Source of the DNA: Macrotis lagotis
Lineage: Eukaryota; Chordata; Mammalia; Peramelemorphia; Peramelidae
Direction: 5' to 3'
Assembly: GCF_037893015.1 (NCBI RefSeq)
Contig: NC_133660.1
Location: forward strand, 161,132,937 to 161,196,936
DNA length: 64,000 bases
Of the stretch, positions 11,432 through 23,524 are shown in pieces. The stretch's first letter is position 1, and the number at the start of each line of letters is the position of its first letter. The translations under genes and the position numbers were made by a program. The notes beneath the pieces are model-generated. The model saw only the letters and a program-made list of their open reading frames with translations, was not told the DNA's origin and did no database searches.

Positions 11432-11655
11432 TCATTAAGGCAGTTAGGTGTCTCAGTGAACAGTGTTAGACTTGGATTGGGAAGATCTGAGTTCAAGAAG
11501 GAAGGAAATGAATATTTATTTAGTTCTTACTATGTATCAGATACTATGCTAACTGCTTCGGATAAAGAGAAACTAGTGAAAAGAACAATCAATAGTCTCT
11601 GCCCTCACAGAGCTTACATTCTAATGGGGGTGGAAATGCAACACTATAAAAAGAT
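11432..11655 (+). mobile_element. SINE head plus L2/MIR-type 3' tail
   Basis: 11432-11495 is a degraded SINE head (GCAGTTAGGTGTCTCAG). It is followed by a tail of the TATTTAGTTCTTACTATGTA type and ACAGAGCTTACATTCTAATG, which recurs at 16315, 42730 and 61690. The open frame at 11456-11737 runs through it and is not a gene. Confidence 0.55.
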
Positions 11656-11879
11656 GAAAAGAGTGGGAAAAGAGAATGAAAGTTTGGAAGAGTGGGATAG
11701 GAGAGACATAATTTTGAAATCCAGAAGCCAAAAATAGGGTTCTTAGAAGACTAAAAGCCAGTCTGGGCCTTTCCACCAAATGGGGGACTCTAGGAGAAAG
11801 TCACTAATGTGAGAAAGGGCAGGTCTTGCAGAGGGAGCTCCATGTTCAAAAAGCTACAGGGATGGTTGGTTATTCAAGA

Positions 11880-11960
11880 GCAAGTAAGATAATATTTGTG
11901 AAGCACTTTACAAAGCTAAAAGTACTATCTAACTCTATTATTATTATTAATTATCATTAT
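11880..11960 (+). mobile_element. MIR 3' tail
   Basis: GATAATATTTGTGAAGCACT followed by TTACAAAGC and a TTATTATTATT end, typical of MIR 3' ends. Confidence 0.55.
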
Positions 11961-13285
11961 TATCTGACTCATTACCTCTACAGACAATCAAGACACTGGA
12001 GGTGAGTGAATCAGTTATGTGGTTTTTCTTCAGTAAGGGAAGAAGGGAAGTTTGATTAGGGGAGTCCCTAATTGGGTGAGTTTTCTAATCATGTTGATGA
12101 AATTACAGGGTGTGGGCCCTTGTCTCAAAGTCTGTGAGGTACACCCCCCCCCCATGGAAGGTAACCTTTCCTGCTTGCCTAGGGGATACTTGCCCCTGCC
12201 CTGGCAGCCTGGAAACTCCCCACGCTTAACTAACTGAAGCTTAAGATTTGGATTCTTGTCAAAGGAGTTACCTTCTTTCTATGGTCTATAAAGATAAGCT
12301 GGTAGACTGGCTCATTTCCCTTTTTGTCTTTTCCCTTGTGCCTTCTTACCTACCTCCCTTTCTCCAGGTGCACTTAATGATGATTTGTACATTATATACC
12401 TTCCAGGTGGCCCAAAAGGAATATTCCTTAATTTCAAATAGCTGAGCATTTTCTTTCTATTGTTTTGTTTGCCTTTCTGGGCACAAATCAAAAACACAGT
12501 CCTGAGAGTGAACTTTCCCATTACAGTGATGGAGGCAGCTGCCTCCTGATAAGATTTCCTTAATGAACCACATAGCAGAGGCAGACGTGTATATTTATTT
12601 GTATATATATTTACTTTATCCAAAGTTCATGAGTAATATTTTTGGATCCTAAACTCTTGGTGTAAATAGAGAATTATCAAAGGAACCCATGAAGTTAAAG
12701 AAATAAAGCTACATCATGGGGGTATGGGAACTGGAGGAAAAGATAGGGACATATTATCCATGATATTGCCATGAATTACTCAGATAATATATATCTGATG
12801 TGAAAGGGATTTCTTTTTTAGCAGCTCCCAGAGTATGTTTACTTGCCAGGGTAAGTTCAAATCAGAGGGTGGTACCTTGAGTTTCAGGGAGACTATGTAG
12901 GAAAGAAGGAATCAATAGAATATCAAAAGATTGCCCCTAATAGCAGATCAAAGTTCATTTCCATTCAAGTGGGAGTTTATGTGATTTTTGTCTGTTCATG
13001 CATTCCTATTTAACCTTTGCAATATTTTTTGGAATAAAATAAAGGCTATCCCATATTTGATTTATACATACTACCTTGAATGCTTGTATAGGAGATAGAG
13101 ATGCTGGGATCTCAGAAGTTATGCTCTCAGATCACTACTTGTGCCAACTACCACCACAAAGTCATCCAAAGTATTACGCCCTTGTATCAGGATGTTATTG
13201 GAGTACAGGGTCTATGGACAACTCTCACTTTTCCCTTTTTTTTGCTTAGGAATGAGGGAGTCTCACTGAAAATGTATATTTGTAT
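11961..13285. other. Unassigned non-coding stretch
   Basis: No named repeat and no convincing ORF over about 1.3 kb. Likely unique intergenic sequence. Confidence 0.35.
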
Positions 13286-13286
13286 T

Positions 13287-13290
<4 letters not shown>

Positions 13291-13336
<46 letters not shown>
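13291..13336. repeat. (TG)23 microsatellite
   Basis: Uninterrupted TG dinucleotide run. It produces artefactual VCVCVC and THTHTH open frames. Confidence 0.97.
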
Positions 13337-13337
<1 letters not shown>

Positions 13338-14878
13338 TGTGAAAAAGACAGAGAAGGACATTTCCTGCCAAGACTGGTGCAAGCCCCTTAATAAAATAAT
13401 TAGGGGAAGAGTTTTTGCTTACCAATAAAATAGAAAGCAGATAGAGATTTCTGCTGATATTTGTAACCATGAAGAAAGACAGAGAAGCCAGGCTGGCACC
13501 GAGGGGGAGACAGTAATTGGAAGCAATGAGTATGGTTTGAGGCAAATGGTAGGAGTTGCCTCTGAGACTGGGAGAGGAAACAAGGCTGAGTACATTGAAA
13601 TCACTCACACCTCACTTTAACTACAAACAAACCTTGTCTACCTTGCCTTGTGTGAATGAGTCCTGTGGAGTCCTCATTTCTAAAGTGATGTTAGAACACC
13701 AGATTCATCCAGAAATGTGCTGATATTATTTAACTTACTCTTTTCTGTCCCAATAAATAGACAGATAAATGAGTAGATAGACATAGATACATAGATTTGG
13801 TAGCCCTATATCTACACAGATCATTAGATTTTATTTTTTTTTCCTTTTCTAATGCTATTCCTTGCCTGGGTCCATTATCATGGTAAGGAACTGAATTCCT
13901 AAACCTGGATTAAATTCTAAAGTTTCTGGTATTCAAACTAGGTAGGAAAAAATGAGTCAAAATAGGTGAGTTATGATTAAAGGTCTTCATGATTTGAACC
14001 TGAGTCCATGAGGGTCTAAAGATGATAGGATCTATTGATTATAATTTTTAAGTGACTGACTGAAAAAAAGGGAAGCTAGAAGTTTGTGCTTGGTGAATGT
14101 GAAAGGAAGAAAATTACATGAATGCCACCTGCCCCATGGCCAGCTATTTAGTTTCTGGTAGTTTCCAGAGAACCAAAGAGTTGATCTTAAAAGACATGAA
14201 TTTGCCTTAGGTATGCAGTTCCTTCAGAACCCGTTGGATTTCTTCCATGCCAGCACAGGATCAGCCAATTTACGGCTGGGAAATTCTTTCTTAAAGGAGC
14301 AAAGATCCTTGCAGATACTAAGTGACTTCTTAAAGGTTTTTAAAAGCCTCTGGCCAGCTCCCAGAGATCCTATTGGGAACTGGCTTTCAAATTAGACAGC
14401 AAAGAATCCAGGGTCAGCAAAATCAGTTGCCTTTATTACCAAGGACATAATGACTAAGAGCATTTAATCAAACATCGCTTGTTAAGAAAAACCCTTGAAG
14501 TTTCTAATTGGTGTTGGTTTTGACAAAAAACAAGACTGAAAGAGGATAGAGAATTTGATTTTAAATGGGCTAATAATTGATAACAATGATAAATTCAAAA
14601 GGTTGAAGCATCTAGTCCAGTGACTCCCCACCTTTTAAAATCCTGAGTATATTTTAAAATTTGTTGTGGCACATGTGGGAATGCTGAGACCACTAATGAA
14701 AATCTGAGAAGGCAGGAAAAAAAGAAATGCAAGAATTATGGTGATGGAAGAAGGTAGGAACTTTGAAAAGAATATATCTGATCATAATTTCGCATGCAAA
14801 GCATTTTACCATTTACTCCCAATCTATCTTTTCAAAAAAATTCATTTCCTTTCTTCTAGTGAACCCTCTACTATATTC
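13337..14878. other. Unassigned non-coding stretch
   Basis: About 1.5 kb with no gene and no repeat that I can name. Contains short GATA-like patches near 13757-13795. Confidence 0.35.
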
Positions 14879-14879
14879 T

Positions 14880-15235
14880 GAGCACTCTTGGACCCTGTTG
14901 GCTGTCCTGAACCTGAATCTTCCTCTATATGGTGTAACCCCTAATTAGAAAGTGAACTCCTTGGAGGGACTTTTTTCTTTTTTCTTTGTATAGCCCCAGA
15001 ACTTAGGGACACAAGATATTCATTTCTACTTCCAGTATTTCCCTTATTTAGAATGTATCTTTTTTTCCTATCAAAATCATATGTATTATTCAATAGAAAT
15101 ATTGTTTTCCATGAAGCTTCCCTGACCACTCCTATCCATTCACGGATATATACCATTTTACCATTTATGAAATTCTTTCCTTTAATGTCTCTCCTCTGCC
15201 AGTTTTGGATCCCCTTTCCTGGAATCTCTAAAATA
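14880..15235 (+). mobile_element. L2 relic
   Basis: Contains GTGAACTCCTTGGAGGGA, TTTGTATAGCCCCAGAACTTAG and CATGAAGCTTCCCTGACCAC, the conserved 3' modules of L2. Order and gaps suggest two overlapping fragments. Confidence 0.5.
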
Positions 15236-15246
15236 AATAAAAGCAA

Positions 15247-15485
15247 ATAATAGTGCAGTGGATAAAGTGCTGGGTCTGAAGTAAGGAAGTCTCATCTTCT
15301 TGAGTTCAAATCTGGCCTCAGACACTTAGTAATTTTGTGATCACTTAACCCTGTTGGTTTCAGTTTCCTCAAATATAAAATGGGCTGGAGAAGAAAATAG
15401 CAAACTACTCAGTATCTCTGCCAAGAAAACTCCAAATAGGGTCATGAAGAACTGGACGTGACTAAAACTACTCACCAACAACAAA
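15247..15485 (+). mobile_element. MAR1-type CORE-SINE
   Basis: GTGCAGTGGATAAAGTGCTG, GTTCAAATCTGGCCTCAGAC, AAATGGGCTGGAGAAG and an AAACTCCAAATAGGGTCATG tail ending in CAACAACAAA. Confidence 0.8.
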
Positions 15486-15589
15486 GATATATATGAGATT
15501 ATTATTATAAGAGAAAAATTTAGTATTCTGCTTTTGACACAAGCTTGTCAAAGATAATTTATTATCTAATCATGGTGAAAAAGACACAG

Positions 15590-15935
15590 AGAAAGAGATG
15601 GGGAGATAGACTGATAGAGAGAAAGAGAGAAACAGACAGGGAGACAGAGACATGGGAGAGAGAGACACAGAGACAGACAGAGACAGAGAGAGACAGAGAC
15701 AGAAAGACAGAGACAGAGATAGAGAGAGGAGAGAGAAAGGGAGGATGAGAGAGATAGAGAGGAGAGACAGCTTAATAACTTGGGCAAGTAACTCAGAAAC
15801 CCCATTGCCTTCAATAAATTTTTTTTTAAAAGTTTAAAAGAGAGAGAGACAGACAGACAGACAAACAGAAGGAGAAAGAGACAGAGGAGAAATAGAGATA
15901 GAGAATGAGAGTGATCAAGAGAGACAGAAAGAGAG
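15590..15935. repeat. GA/GACA-rich purine tract
   Basis: Nearly pure purine-biased repeats of GAGA and GACAGA on the + strand. A small SINE-like 3' fragment (TTGGGCAAGTAACTCAG...CCCCATTGCCTT) interrupts them at about 15774-15830. Low-complexity frames in it are not genes. Confidence 0.92.
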
Positions 15936-16310
15936 AGAGTAATGGATCCATGCAGCTCTCACCTTCAACTTGGAGGCTGGTTCAGTACAGTCGATAAATG
16001 AAACAACCCAACCACGAAACAAATATGTGTGTGTGTGCATAGACATATTATAGGAAAGCTTTATATAGACATTATATAGTAGAATCACAGTTAGGGAAGT
16101 TAATCTCTGAGTTAGGGAAGAACCCACATAGTCCAATTCATACCTGACCATGAATCCTCTCTATAACAAACCAAAAAAGTGGCCATTTGACTTCTATTTG
16201 AAGACTTGTAGCAAAGGAAACTCCACTACCTCACTTATGGTTGATTTTTAAAAAATGTTTCTGGACATTTTTCAAAAAGTTGGCATTAGGTCCTTGGTCA
16301 GGAATATCAT
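15936..16310. other. Unassigned, repeat-like remnants
   Basis: 16095-16230 has the feel of an old dispersed mammalian fragment (tandem GTTAGGGAAG, then AAACTCCACTACCTCA), but I cannot name it. Confidence 0.3.
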
Positions 16311-16314
16311 CCTC

Positions 16315-16450
16315 AATCAATCAATCAATCAACAAGCATTTAATAAGTATCTAAACTAAGCACAATGCTAGACCTGACAGATTCAAGGACAACAACAATA
16401 AAAGAAATAATCTCTGCTCTCAGGGAACTTACTATCAATTGGTAGAAATT
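16315..16450 (+). mobile_element. L2/MIR-type 3' tail
   Basis: (AATC)n start, then AACAAGCATTTAATAAGTAT, a GCACAATGCTAGACC core and a CTCTGCTCTCAGGGAACTTA end. Confidence 0.55.
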
Positions 16451-16469
16451 CTCATTACTAGAAAAGTTT

Positions 16470-17480
16470 TTCTAATTATATTTTACTTTTTCAAGCCTTC
16501 TCTCCCTTGCTCATGCTCTTTGAGATAAAAAGAAAAACAAATCCCATTAAAAATATGTATAGTTAAGCAAAAACAAATCACAAATTGGCCATATCAAAAA
16601 AAGGCTCATTTTACACCATTTCATATCTTTTCAATAAGATGGGTAGCATGTTTAATCATTAGTCATATGGAATCATGGTTGGTCATTTTACTAATCTTAG
16701 TTCTTAAGTCTTTCAAAGTTGTTTGTCTTTACAATATTGTGATTGTAAAATAGTCTTCTTTTGGTTCTTTCTGCCAACTCCACCATGTTATCAGTTCATA
16801 CAAGTCTTCCCAGATTTCTCTGAAATATCCCCTTCATCATTTCTTACAACATAATAGCATTCTATCATATTTATATACATGATATGTTATATTTATATAC
16901 TTTATATCTTATTCAACTACTCCTTAATTGACAGACCCTTCTATTTGTCACTGCAAAAAGAGCTGCAATAAATAAATTTTATATATCGTTAGAGTTTGTT
17001 TATAACCAAACTTTCTTCCAAGTTACTTTCTCTCTAGACTGCCCCCACCCCTCCCTTATTCCTTGACTACTTGAATTATTTTTCTTTGACTCAGAAATTT
17101 TGGATTTCTGCTATAATGTTGTTGGAGTTTTCATTTTGGGTTTTGTGAATTCTTTCTACTTAATGATTTCTTGAAATACGGTGTCTAGACTTTTTTTGCT
17201 AATTTATTTTATGTCATGAAATGAGTTTTAAAAATTGTCTCTACTTAATATGTTTTTCAAGTCAGTTGTTTTTGCCATGAGATGCTTCACATTTTCATTT
17301 ATTCTTCCCAGTATTCTGACTTTGTTTTAATATCTCTTGTTGTCTCATGGAGACAATTTAGTCCATTCTAATTCTGAGGAAGTTTGTTACTTGGACAAGT
17401 TATTGTAACTATTGTGCCAATCTGTTAATTCCTTTTCCCCTACTCAAGGCATTCTTTACTCAAAGACTTTATTTGAACCA
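16470..17480 (-). mobile_element. Antisense L1 with ORF2 tail next to ORF1
   Basis: 16470-16990 matches an L1 3' end. It includes antisense ORF2 C-terminal sequence (CACTGCAAAAAGAGCTGCAA) and the GGAATCATGGTTGGTCATT block shared with 58140-58620. 17050-17480 is antisense ORF1, similar to 4840-5290, including TCAGTTGTTTTTGCCATGAG. Most of ORF2 is missing between them. Confidence 0.6.
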
Positions 17481-18226
17481 TAAATCTGGTAGCAAGATAT
17501 CTAATTAATACAAAGGGCAAAGAAACTCACAAGAAAATAAATTGAAAATATATTCATTCTTTTTCTATTCTCCAATTCATAAAATTGATATAATTTTTTA
17601 TAGGCACCAGTGGAGAATTCATGATTCTAAGGAGAACTCAGAGGTGGTCTTTTCTCAACATGATTTCTAAAGATGGCAAGGAGTTTACTGATATCTTTTG
17701 GCTGGAGTCATTTGCCTCTCTGGCTTTAGGGTCAACAGGACCAGGCTTCCAGAAAGATGTGAGTTCAGACTAACTGACCCTGCAGCTATACTTTCTCCTT
17801 ACTCTAGCTAGAACTACTTTTCTCAGTGAAAGAGAAAACTATCTTTGTCTTGTAACTCTCATTTTAGTTTTCACCATTGCTAAATATGCCAATACTTATT
17901 CCCTTATATAATACTCCTTTGTAACTTTCTTCTTCAAACCCAGTTCATACTTCTTGACAAAATTCCTGCATCTAGTTCTAGTTTCATAGCGTATTTGGCC
18001 TTCAGACATTTAGTTAGTACAGGCAAATAAGGTCAGACAGGAGTTGTTGAACTCTTATTATAGTAAGACTTAAAAACTGATTGTATGTAGGAGATGGGGG
18101 AGGTAGGAAGTCAAAGATGACTTGGATTGGAATATAGTTAACAAGGAAAATGGCAGTGATGCCATTAACAGAAACAGGAGAATCAGTAGGAGAAGTTGTG
18201 AGACAGTGGGGTGGGAAAGGAGAGAT
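17481..18226. other. Unassigned non-coding stretch
   Basis: No named repeat or coding pattern. Confidence 0.35.
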
Positions 18227-18241
18227 AAAAAGTTTTATTTT

Positions 18242-18390
18242 GGGGCAGCTAGGTGGTGCAGTGGATAGAGCACTGGCCCTGGAGTCAGGAGTGCCTGAGT
18301 TCAAATCTGGCCTCAGTCACTTAATAATTACCTAGCTGTGTGGCCTTGGGCAAGCCACTTAAATCCATTGCCTTGCAAAAACCTAAAAAA
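18242..18390 (+). mobile_element. tRNA-derived SINE (WSINE1-like)
   Basis: Full length, with an exact 15-bp target duplication AAAAAGTTTTATTTT at 18227-18241 and 18391-18405. It lies immediately 5' of the Tigger1-like element. Confidence 0.92.
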
Positions 18391-18413
18391 AAAAAGTTTT
18401 ATTTTTTAACATA

Positions 18414-19026
18414 CAGATGATATACCTTGGAAATATTGTGGGTTTGGTTTCAGACCACTACAATAAAGCAAATATCACAATAAAACAAGTCACACCAATT
18501 TTTTGGTTTTCAAGTGCATATAAAAGTTATATTTACACTGTACTATAATCTATTAAATATGCAATAGTATTATTTCTAAAAATTGTACATACCTTAATTG
18601 AAAAGTACTTTACTGAGAAAAAAATGCTATCATCTTGAGCTTACAGTGAGTTGTAATTTTTTGCTAATGAAGGGTCTTGACTTGATGTTGATGGCTACTG
18701 CCTGAATAGGAGAGTGGTTGTTGAAAATTGAAGTGGTTGTGGCAATTTCTTAAAATAAGACAGAAGTTTGTCTCATCAACTGACTCTTCCTTTCTCTTGA
18801 ATACTTTGAGGCCATTGTAAGGTTATTAATCCAATTTCAATATTGTTGTATCTCAGGGAATCATGGAGATTCTGAGGAGAGGGAGAAGAGCAGTCAATGG
18901 ACCAGTCAGAATATACACAACACTTATCAATTAATTCATCTTATATGGGTGTGATTCACAGAGTATCCCCTTCCCCCAATTCTAGTAGTAACATCAAAGA
19001 ACACTGATCACAGATCTCCATAACAG

Positions 19027-19059
<33 letters not shown>

Positions 19060-19241
19060 AAAAGATGGAAATATTGTGATAATTACCAAAATGGGACATG
19101 ATGTGAGCACATGCTGTTGGGAAAATGAAGCCCTTGGATTTGTTAGATGCAGGATTACCACAAACCTTCAACTTGTAAAAAAAAAATACAGTATTTATGA
19201 AGCACAATAAAATGCAATAAAATGATTTATACTATATACTG
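18414..19241 (-). mobile_element. Tigger1-like DNA transposon, internally deleted
   Basis: Both ends match the mammalian Tigger1 (pogo/TcMar) pattern. On the left: ATACCTTGGAAATATTGTGG, CAGACCACTACAATAAAGC, ATATCACAATAAAACAAGTC. On the right: ACCACAAACCTTCAACTTG, then ACAGTATTTATGAAGCACAA and TAAAATGCAATAAAATGA. The left end is preceded by the expected TA (18412-18413). Between the ends only about 600 bp of terminal sequence remains, including CTCTTCCTTTCTCTTGAAT and GCCATTGTAAGGTTATTAAT, the N-terminal transposase edge read antisense. The catalytic part is gone, so it is a non-autonomous deletion derivative. An (ATA)n run at 19027-19057 has expanded inside it. Confidence 0.85.
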
Positions 19242-19620
19242 AGCTTGAATTGTCCACAGGACAATTAAATGAAGAAATTCGGTAGGCCTCAGGAAGTATG
19301 AATCCAGAGCCCTAAGAAGAGTTCAGTACTTAAGAGGTAAATTGGGGAGCTAGAGAGTCATCCACAAAGATAATAGTTGAAGTTATGTAGAGGATATTAC
19401 CATGGGGGAAACTGTATTCATAAAGAAAAGAGGATAAAGGAGAAGTATCCACTTTTAGGATGCTCATTCAAAAAAAGACAGTTTAAAAGTTTAATAGGGA
19501 AGAAGAAAAGCCAACAATATAATTACAGAAATAAGAAAATAAGGGCCTACTTTTCTATGATGAAGGGAAAGTAGTGAATTGAAGATTGTGCCACATTTTA
19601 GATTGAAAAGGATCCTGCAT
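19242..19620. other. Unassigned non-coding stretch
   Basis: No named repeat. The frame at 19377-19574 is a lysine-rich A-rich artefact. Confidence 0.35.
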
Positions 19621-19621
19621 A

Positions 19622-19785
19622 AGGGTCTAAAGAATTGGATTCTAGACCTGCTTCAATGGTCATCTAACCTTAGTTTAAGTCACTTAACTAGTCTCAGACT
19701 CAGATTCCTCATCTTTAAAAGGAGAATAATATTTGCCTTGTCAGCTTCATAGAGTTTTTGGAAAGATGAAAGAAGATAGTGTAAG
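19622..19785 (+). mobile_element. MIR (degraded)
   Basis: TTGGATTCTAGACCTGC, then CACTTAACTAGTCTCAGACTC, CCTCATCTTTAAAAGGAG and a GATGAAAGAAGATAGTG end in MIR order. Confidence 0.5.
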
Positions 19786-20300
19786 TTTTTCTAACTATCA
19801 AGAAAAAGGATGTCTTGGCTATTGGGATAAATGATATTCTGGAAAGGCTTTCTGGAGAACACAGATCTCAAGCTATAGCTGAAAACGGGATCAAATGTTT
19901 CCAGCAAAATAGTTGAGATTCCAAGTCCTCCAGACTTGCTTACCTGACCTTGCACAAGTGTTTTGTTTTTGTTTTGTTTTTTAATCTTGCAATGCCTTCT
20001 GTGAAGTGGTGAGTACATTACCCTCTCACAAAGATGTGGCAGAAATGAGCTGTTTATTGATTGTGAAATATTTTGAATGCATCACATACCAGCTAAGTGC
20101 TAATAAGAGAGGAAGCCAAAAGCTGTGGCTTTCCTAGTGAGTTGACTAAATGTTCCTTCTCATAAATGTTTAAAGTCCCATAGAAAGAAATATCTTGTGA
20201 CTGGGACTTAATCATCTCATTTCATTAAAATGTAGATTTAAAGATACAAATACCATAATAGAATGAATGAATTTATTAAGCATGTTATTTGCAAATTAGG
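19786..20300. other. Unassigned non-coding stretch
   Basis: Nothing recognised. Confidence 0.35.
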
Positions 20301-20302
20301 GG

Positions 20303-20555
20303 GCTCCCCAGCTAGGTGATACAGTGGATAGAGTACTGGGTATGGAGTCAGGAAGACTCATCTTCCAGAGTTCAAATCTGGCCTCAAACACTTTCTAGCT
20401 ATATGACCCTGGGCAAGTCACTTAACTCTTTGCCTTTTCTGTAAAATGAGCTAGAGAAGAAAATGGCAGACCACTCCAGTATCTCTGCCAAGAAAATCCC
20501 AAATAAGGTCATAAAGAGTTGGATATGACTGAAAAATGACTGAACAACTGAATTC
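20303..20555 (+). mobile_element. MAR1-type CORE-SINE
   Basis: Long copy: CCAGCTAGGTGATACAGTGG head, TTCAAATCTGGCCTCAAACA, GACCCTGGGCAAGTCACTTA, CCACTCCAGTATCTCTGCC, ending in ATGACTGAAAAATGACTG. Confidence 0.85.
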
Positions 20556-20724
20556 CAGGAGATGAGAAAAGCTAAAAAATTGTTGGGGGGGGGGGGGATG
20601 GTGGAAAGAATATAGCAAAAGGAACTGGAAAGGGCAAAAAAGAGAAACTTCTACTACATCAGAAATTTGCCTGGGTGATGTTCCTATCTTCTCTCAGAGA
20701 GACAGAGTGGTCACATAGACAGAG

Positions 20725-20865
20725 GAAAATCCAGGTCAAGGATATTCTCAGATACTTGGTGGCTGTGTGACCTTGGGTAAGTCACAATCTCTCTGGTCCT
20801 GTAAAAATGAGAGTAGGACTGAATTGTTAACATCTTAGATCTCTTCCAGAATCAAATCTAAGATC
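20725..20865 (+). mobile_element. MIR (degraded)
   Basis: GGTGGCTGTGTGACCTTGGG, TAAGTCACAATCTCTCTGG, then a CTGTAAAAATGAGAGTAGGA block. Confidence 0.55.
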
Positions 20866-20894
20866 TTATTAAAGCTACTTTAGAAATTTAGTTT

Positions 20895-21030
20895 TACCCC
20901 TCCATTTTATAGATGTAAGTAAGCACAAAGTGATAAAATACTTGTCCAGAATCAAATGGCCAGAATGTGCAACCAGACTTCTGACTCCAAATCCAACATT
21001 CTTTCCACCATACCACATTGCTTCCCAGAC
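20895..21030 (-). mobile_element. MIR, antisense (degraded)
   Basis: CTCCATTTTATAGATG, ACTTGTCCAGAATCA and ACTTCTGACTCCAAATCC...TTCTTTCCACC, in antisense MIR order. Confidence 0.5.
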
Positions 21031-21231
21031 TTTACATTTAGGAAATGTCTCTAACCACACCCCATCCTATGATCTGAAAAATATCAGAATGAAGTGGGAA
21101 GGCCTGAGACTTTTTTTAAAACCCTATTGAGTTCTAGCAATTAGAGATTAATTTGTGTCAAAGGCCCTCTTTTAAAATACCTTTTTTGGGGGGAGGGGGA
21201 GATTAAAATTGGTAGTCATTTACATTCTACT

Positions 21232-21470
21232 TTGTGTTGTTCAGTCATGCCTGACTCTACAAGACCCCAATTAGGATTTTCTTGACAAAGAATTGGGGTA
21301 ATTTGTCACTTCTTTCTCCAGTTCATTTTACAGAAAAGGAAACTGAGTCAAAAGGGCTGAGTAACTTGCCCAGGATCACACAGCTAATAAGTGTTTGAAT
21401 CCAGTTTTGAATTCAGAACTTCCTGACTTCATACCCAACACTGTCTCTGCTATGTCACCTAGCTCATCAG
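21232..21470 (-). mobile_element. MAR1-type CORE-SINE, antisense
   Basis: Starts GTTGTTCAGTCATGCCTGAC, then a TTTTCTTGACAAAGA block, CAGTTCATTTTACAGAAAAG, TTGCCCAGGATCACACAGC, and ends GTCACCTAGCTCATC. Confidence 0.82.
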
Positions 21471-21496
21471 CTGACTTAACACCTAGATAAAATAGA

Positions 21497-21549
<53 letters not shown>
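21497..21549. repeat. (TTA)n microsatellite
   Basis: Seventeen or so uninterrupted trinucleotide units. Confidence 0.95.
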
Positions 21550-21552
<3 letters not shown>

Positions 21553-22041
21553 AAAAGGGATACTTGAGGACAAAGGAGATATTATTGGGCCCCTGGAACC
21601 CAAAGTTGGGAAACTGGCACAAAGGAAGACCTAAAAGTATGAGTTAAGGGGAGAATTAATTATTTTAGAATTTTGTGTAGTGCCCAAGTGGCCAGTCCAG
21701 TGCCCCTAAAATTCCCTATAGTACTCACTGCCTTTGACAACCTTCCACTTGAGTGGTGCCTACTCTGCCCTGTAAATAGAAACATTAGTAATGATACATA
21801 AAACTTGCATGTGTAAGTTGGCATGACTCATTTATGTAAGTATAAGTGTGTACTCCAACTTGTATAAGTCGGACTCCAACTTTATTTGTTTTTTACCCCC
21901 AAATAATGGCTTCAGTTACTAGAATTATCAAGAGTGCTTTAATCTCACACTTGGTATTTTCCAACTTTTGAGGACTTAGTCAAAAACGAACTGAACGTTA
22001 TATGAATTATTATAAATATGACTTTGGAAATGCATCCAGAA
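21550..22041. other. Unassigned non-coding stretch
   Basis: Nothing recognised. Confidence 0.35.
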
Positions 22042-22219
22042 CAAGGGTTCTTAACTTTTTTGGATGCTATGGATCCCTTTGTAGAATAATGGTTTCAAAC
22101 AATTGAACGAAAGGCTAAATGTCAGTTAAAGACTAGTGAAAAGAAAGATGTAACTTTTCTCCTCATCCAAATTCATGAATCCTCTGAAATCTACTCATGG
22201 AACCAGGTTGAGAATGCTT
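22042..22219 (+). mobile_element. hAT-like non-autonomous element with GGTTCTTAAC termini
   Basis: Begins CAAGGGTTCTTAACTTTTTT, ends near GGTTGAGAATGCTTG. Inside is GGATCCCTTTGTAGAATAAT. It belongs to a family with inverted ends that recurs at 23525, 27259, 28785, 35815 and 44270. The family name is uncertain. Confidence 0.45.
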
Positions 22220-23524
22220 GCTATTTAGAAGAGCATACTGGGTTGGAATTGGCTATTGAATCTCCACTGATTGCTGGGTATCCTTCCTAAGGAAAGCCTC
22301 CTCTCTTTAGCTCTAAAATAGTTCTGTTCCATTATGAAGAATCATTTCCCCTCCTTAACCAACCATTTCCTTCATTCCAGAGAAAGTCTGATTTCTTTTT
22401 GGACACCCTCATATTCTAAACACACCCTATTTGCCTGCTGCTCCTTTTTTTTTTTTTTTTTTGTGGTGCCTTTGAGAGAAGCCTTGGTCTACCAAAGCAT
22501 TTGCATGGATAATTTTGCCTCCTTTTGTTGTGGGAATTCTTGCTTGCTGCTCTCCCATCTCCAAGACATTCCATTCCTCCTCCATAGCTGCCAGTCATTA
22601 TGATGCCTTGGAAAATCACCCCCTGATAGCCCCTCTGCCACATTACTTCCTTCCCCTTTTTTTTTAGCTCTGAAATATCAGTACAGCGAAAGTCATTTAG
22701 AACCTGACTATTAGTTCAGTATCTTTGACAGACAATCGCTGACAAAGCAGCTTTAAAGAAAAGGCCCAAGTAATCCCTTTTTTGTGGCTTCTAAGTATTT
22801 GCTGGTCAAAGGGGGCTCCAATCTTGCAGACTGTAGCTCAGCTATTTACACTGAATCAGGTAATCACAGGGTGAGAAGCTCCTCTAATCCATCTTCCTCA
22901 CTGTGTGGTTGCCTAAGAAAATGCTTAACCTTAAACAGTAGGTAGTTGTTATTGTATTGTAAAATATAGAATACTGATTGACATAGTCAAGAGTTCCCAA
23001 CTTGTTTTTTTAAAAAGTATCTTGATAACTGTATTTCTATATAACTGATTTCTTTTTGTCTTAACACAGACTTAGGAAGGTTCAAAGTACCCCAAAGTAC
23101 CAAACATGAAAATCAGTAAAAACAGTAAAGCAATTCATTGATATGGGATACATCAGGAAGAATGATGGAGCCCTGGGCCAAATTGGGCAGCCCAGTGGGG
23201 CCCCAAAGGGCCAAAGTCTATTGTGTTTTTATAAATCTTTTATCTGGTCAAGTCAGACCATGCATTTGGGAAAGAAAATCAGGAACCTGGACCTCATGAC
23301 TGGTGTTGATTTATGCTGGTAGAGGGAGAGAAGATTCCTGGGAAAATAGAGACTGGCTGGCACAAACAGCCACACGTTCCTTCCTCTTTGCTGATCTTAC
23401 TCTAAAACGGTAGCTCAGCTTTCCTGTCAAGAATTTTTGAACATCCCCGGGGCATCTTCCTTAGCAGACCAGAGAGTTTCCTGAATTCCCTATTCTTCTG
23501 TAAGCCTCCGTGTTTTTATTTTGT
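22220..23524. other. Unassigned non-coding stretch
   Basis: About 1.3 kb with a T run at 22445-22462 but no named repeat and no convincing ORF. Confidence 0.35.
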
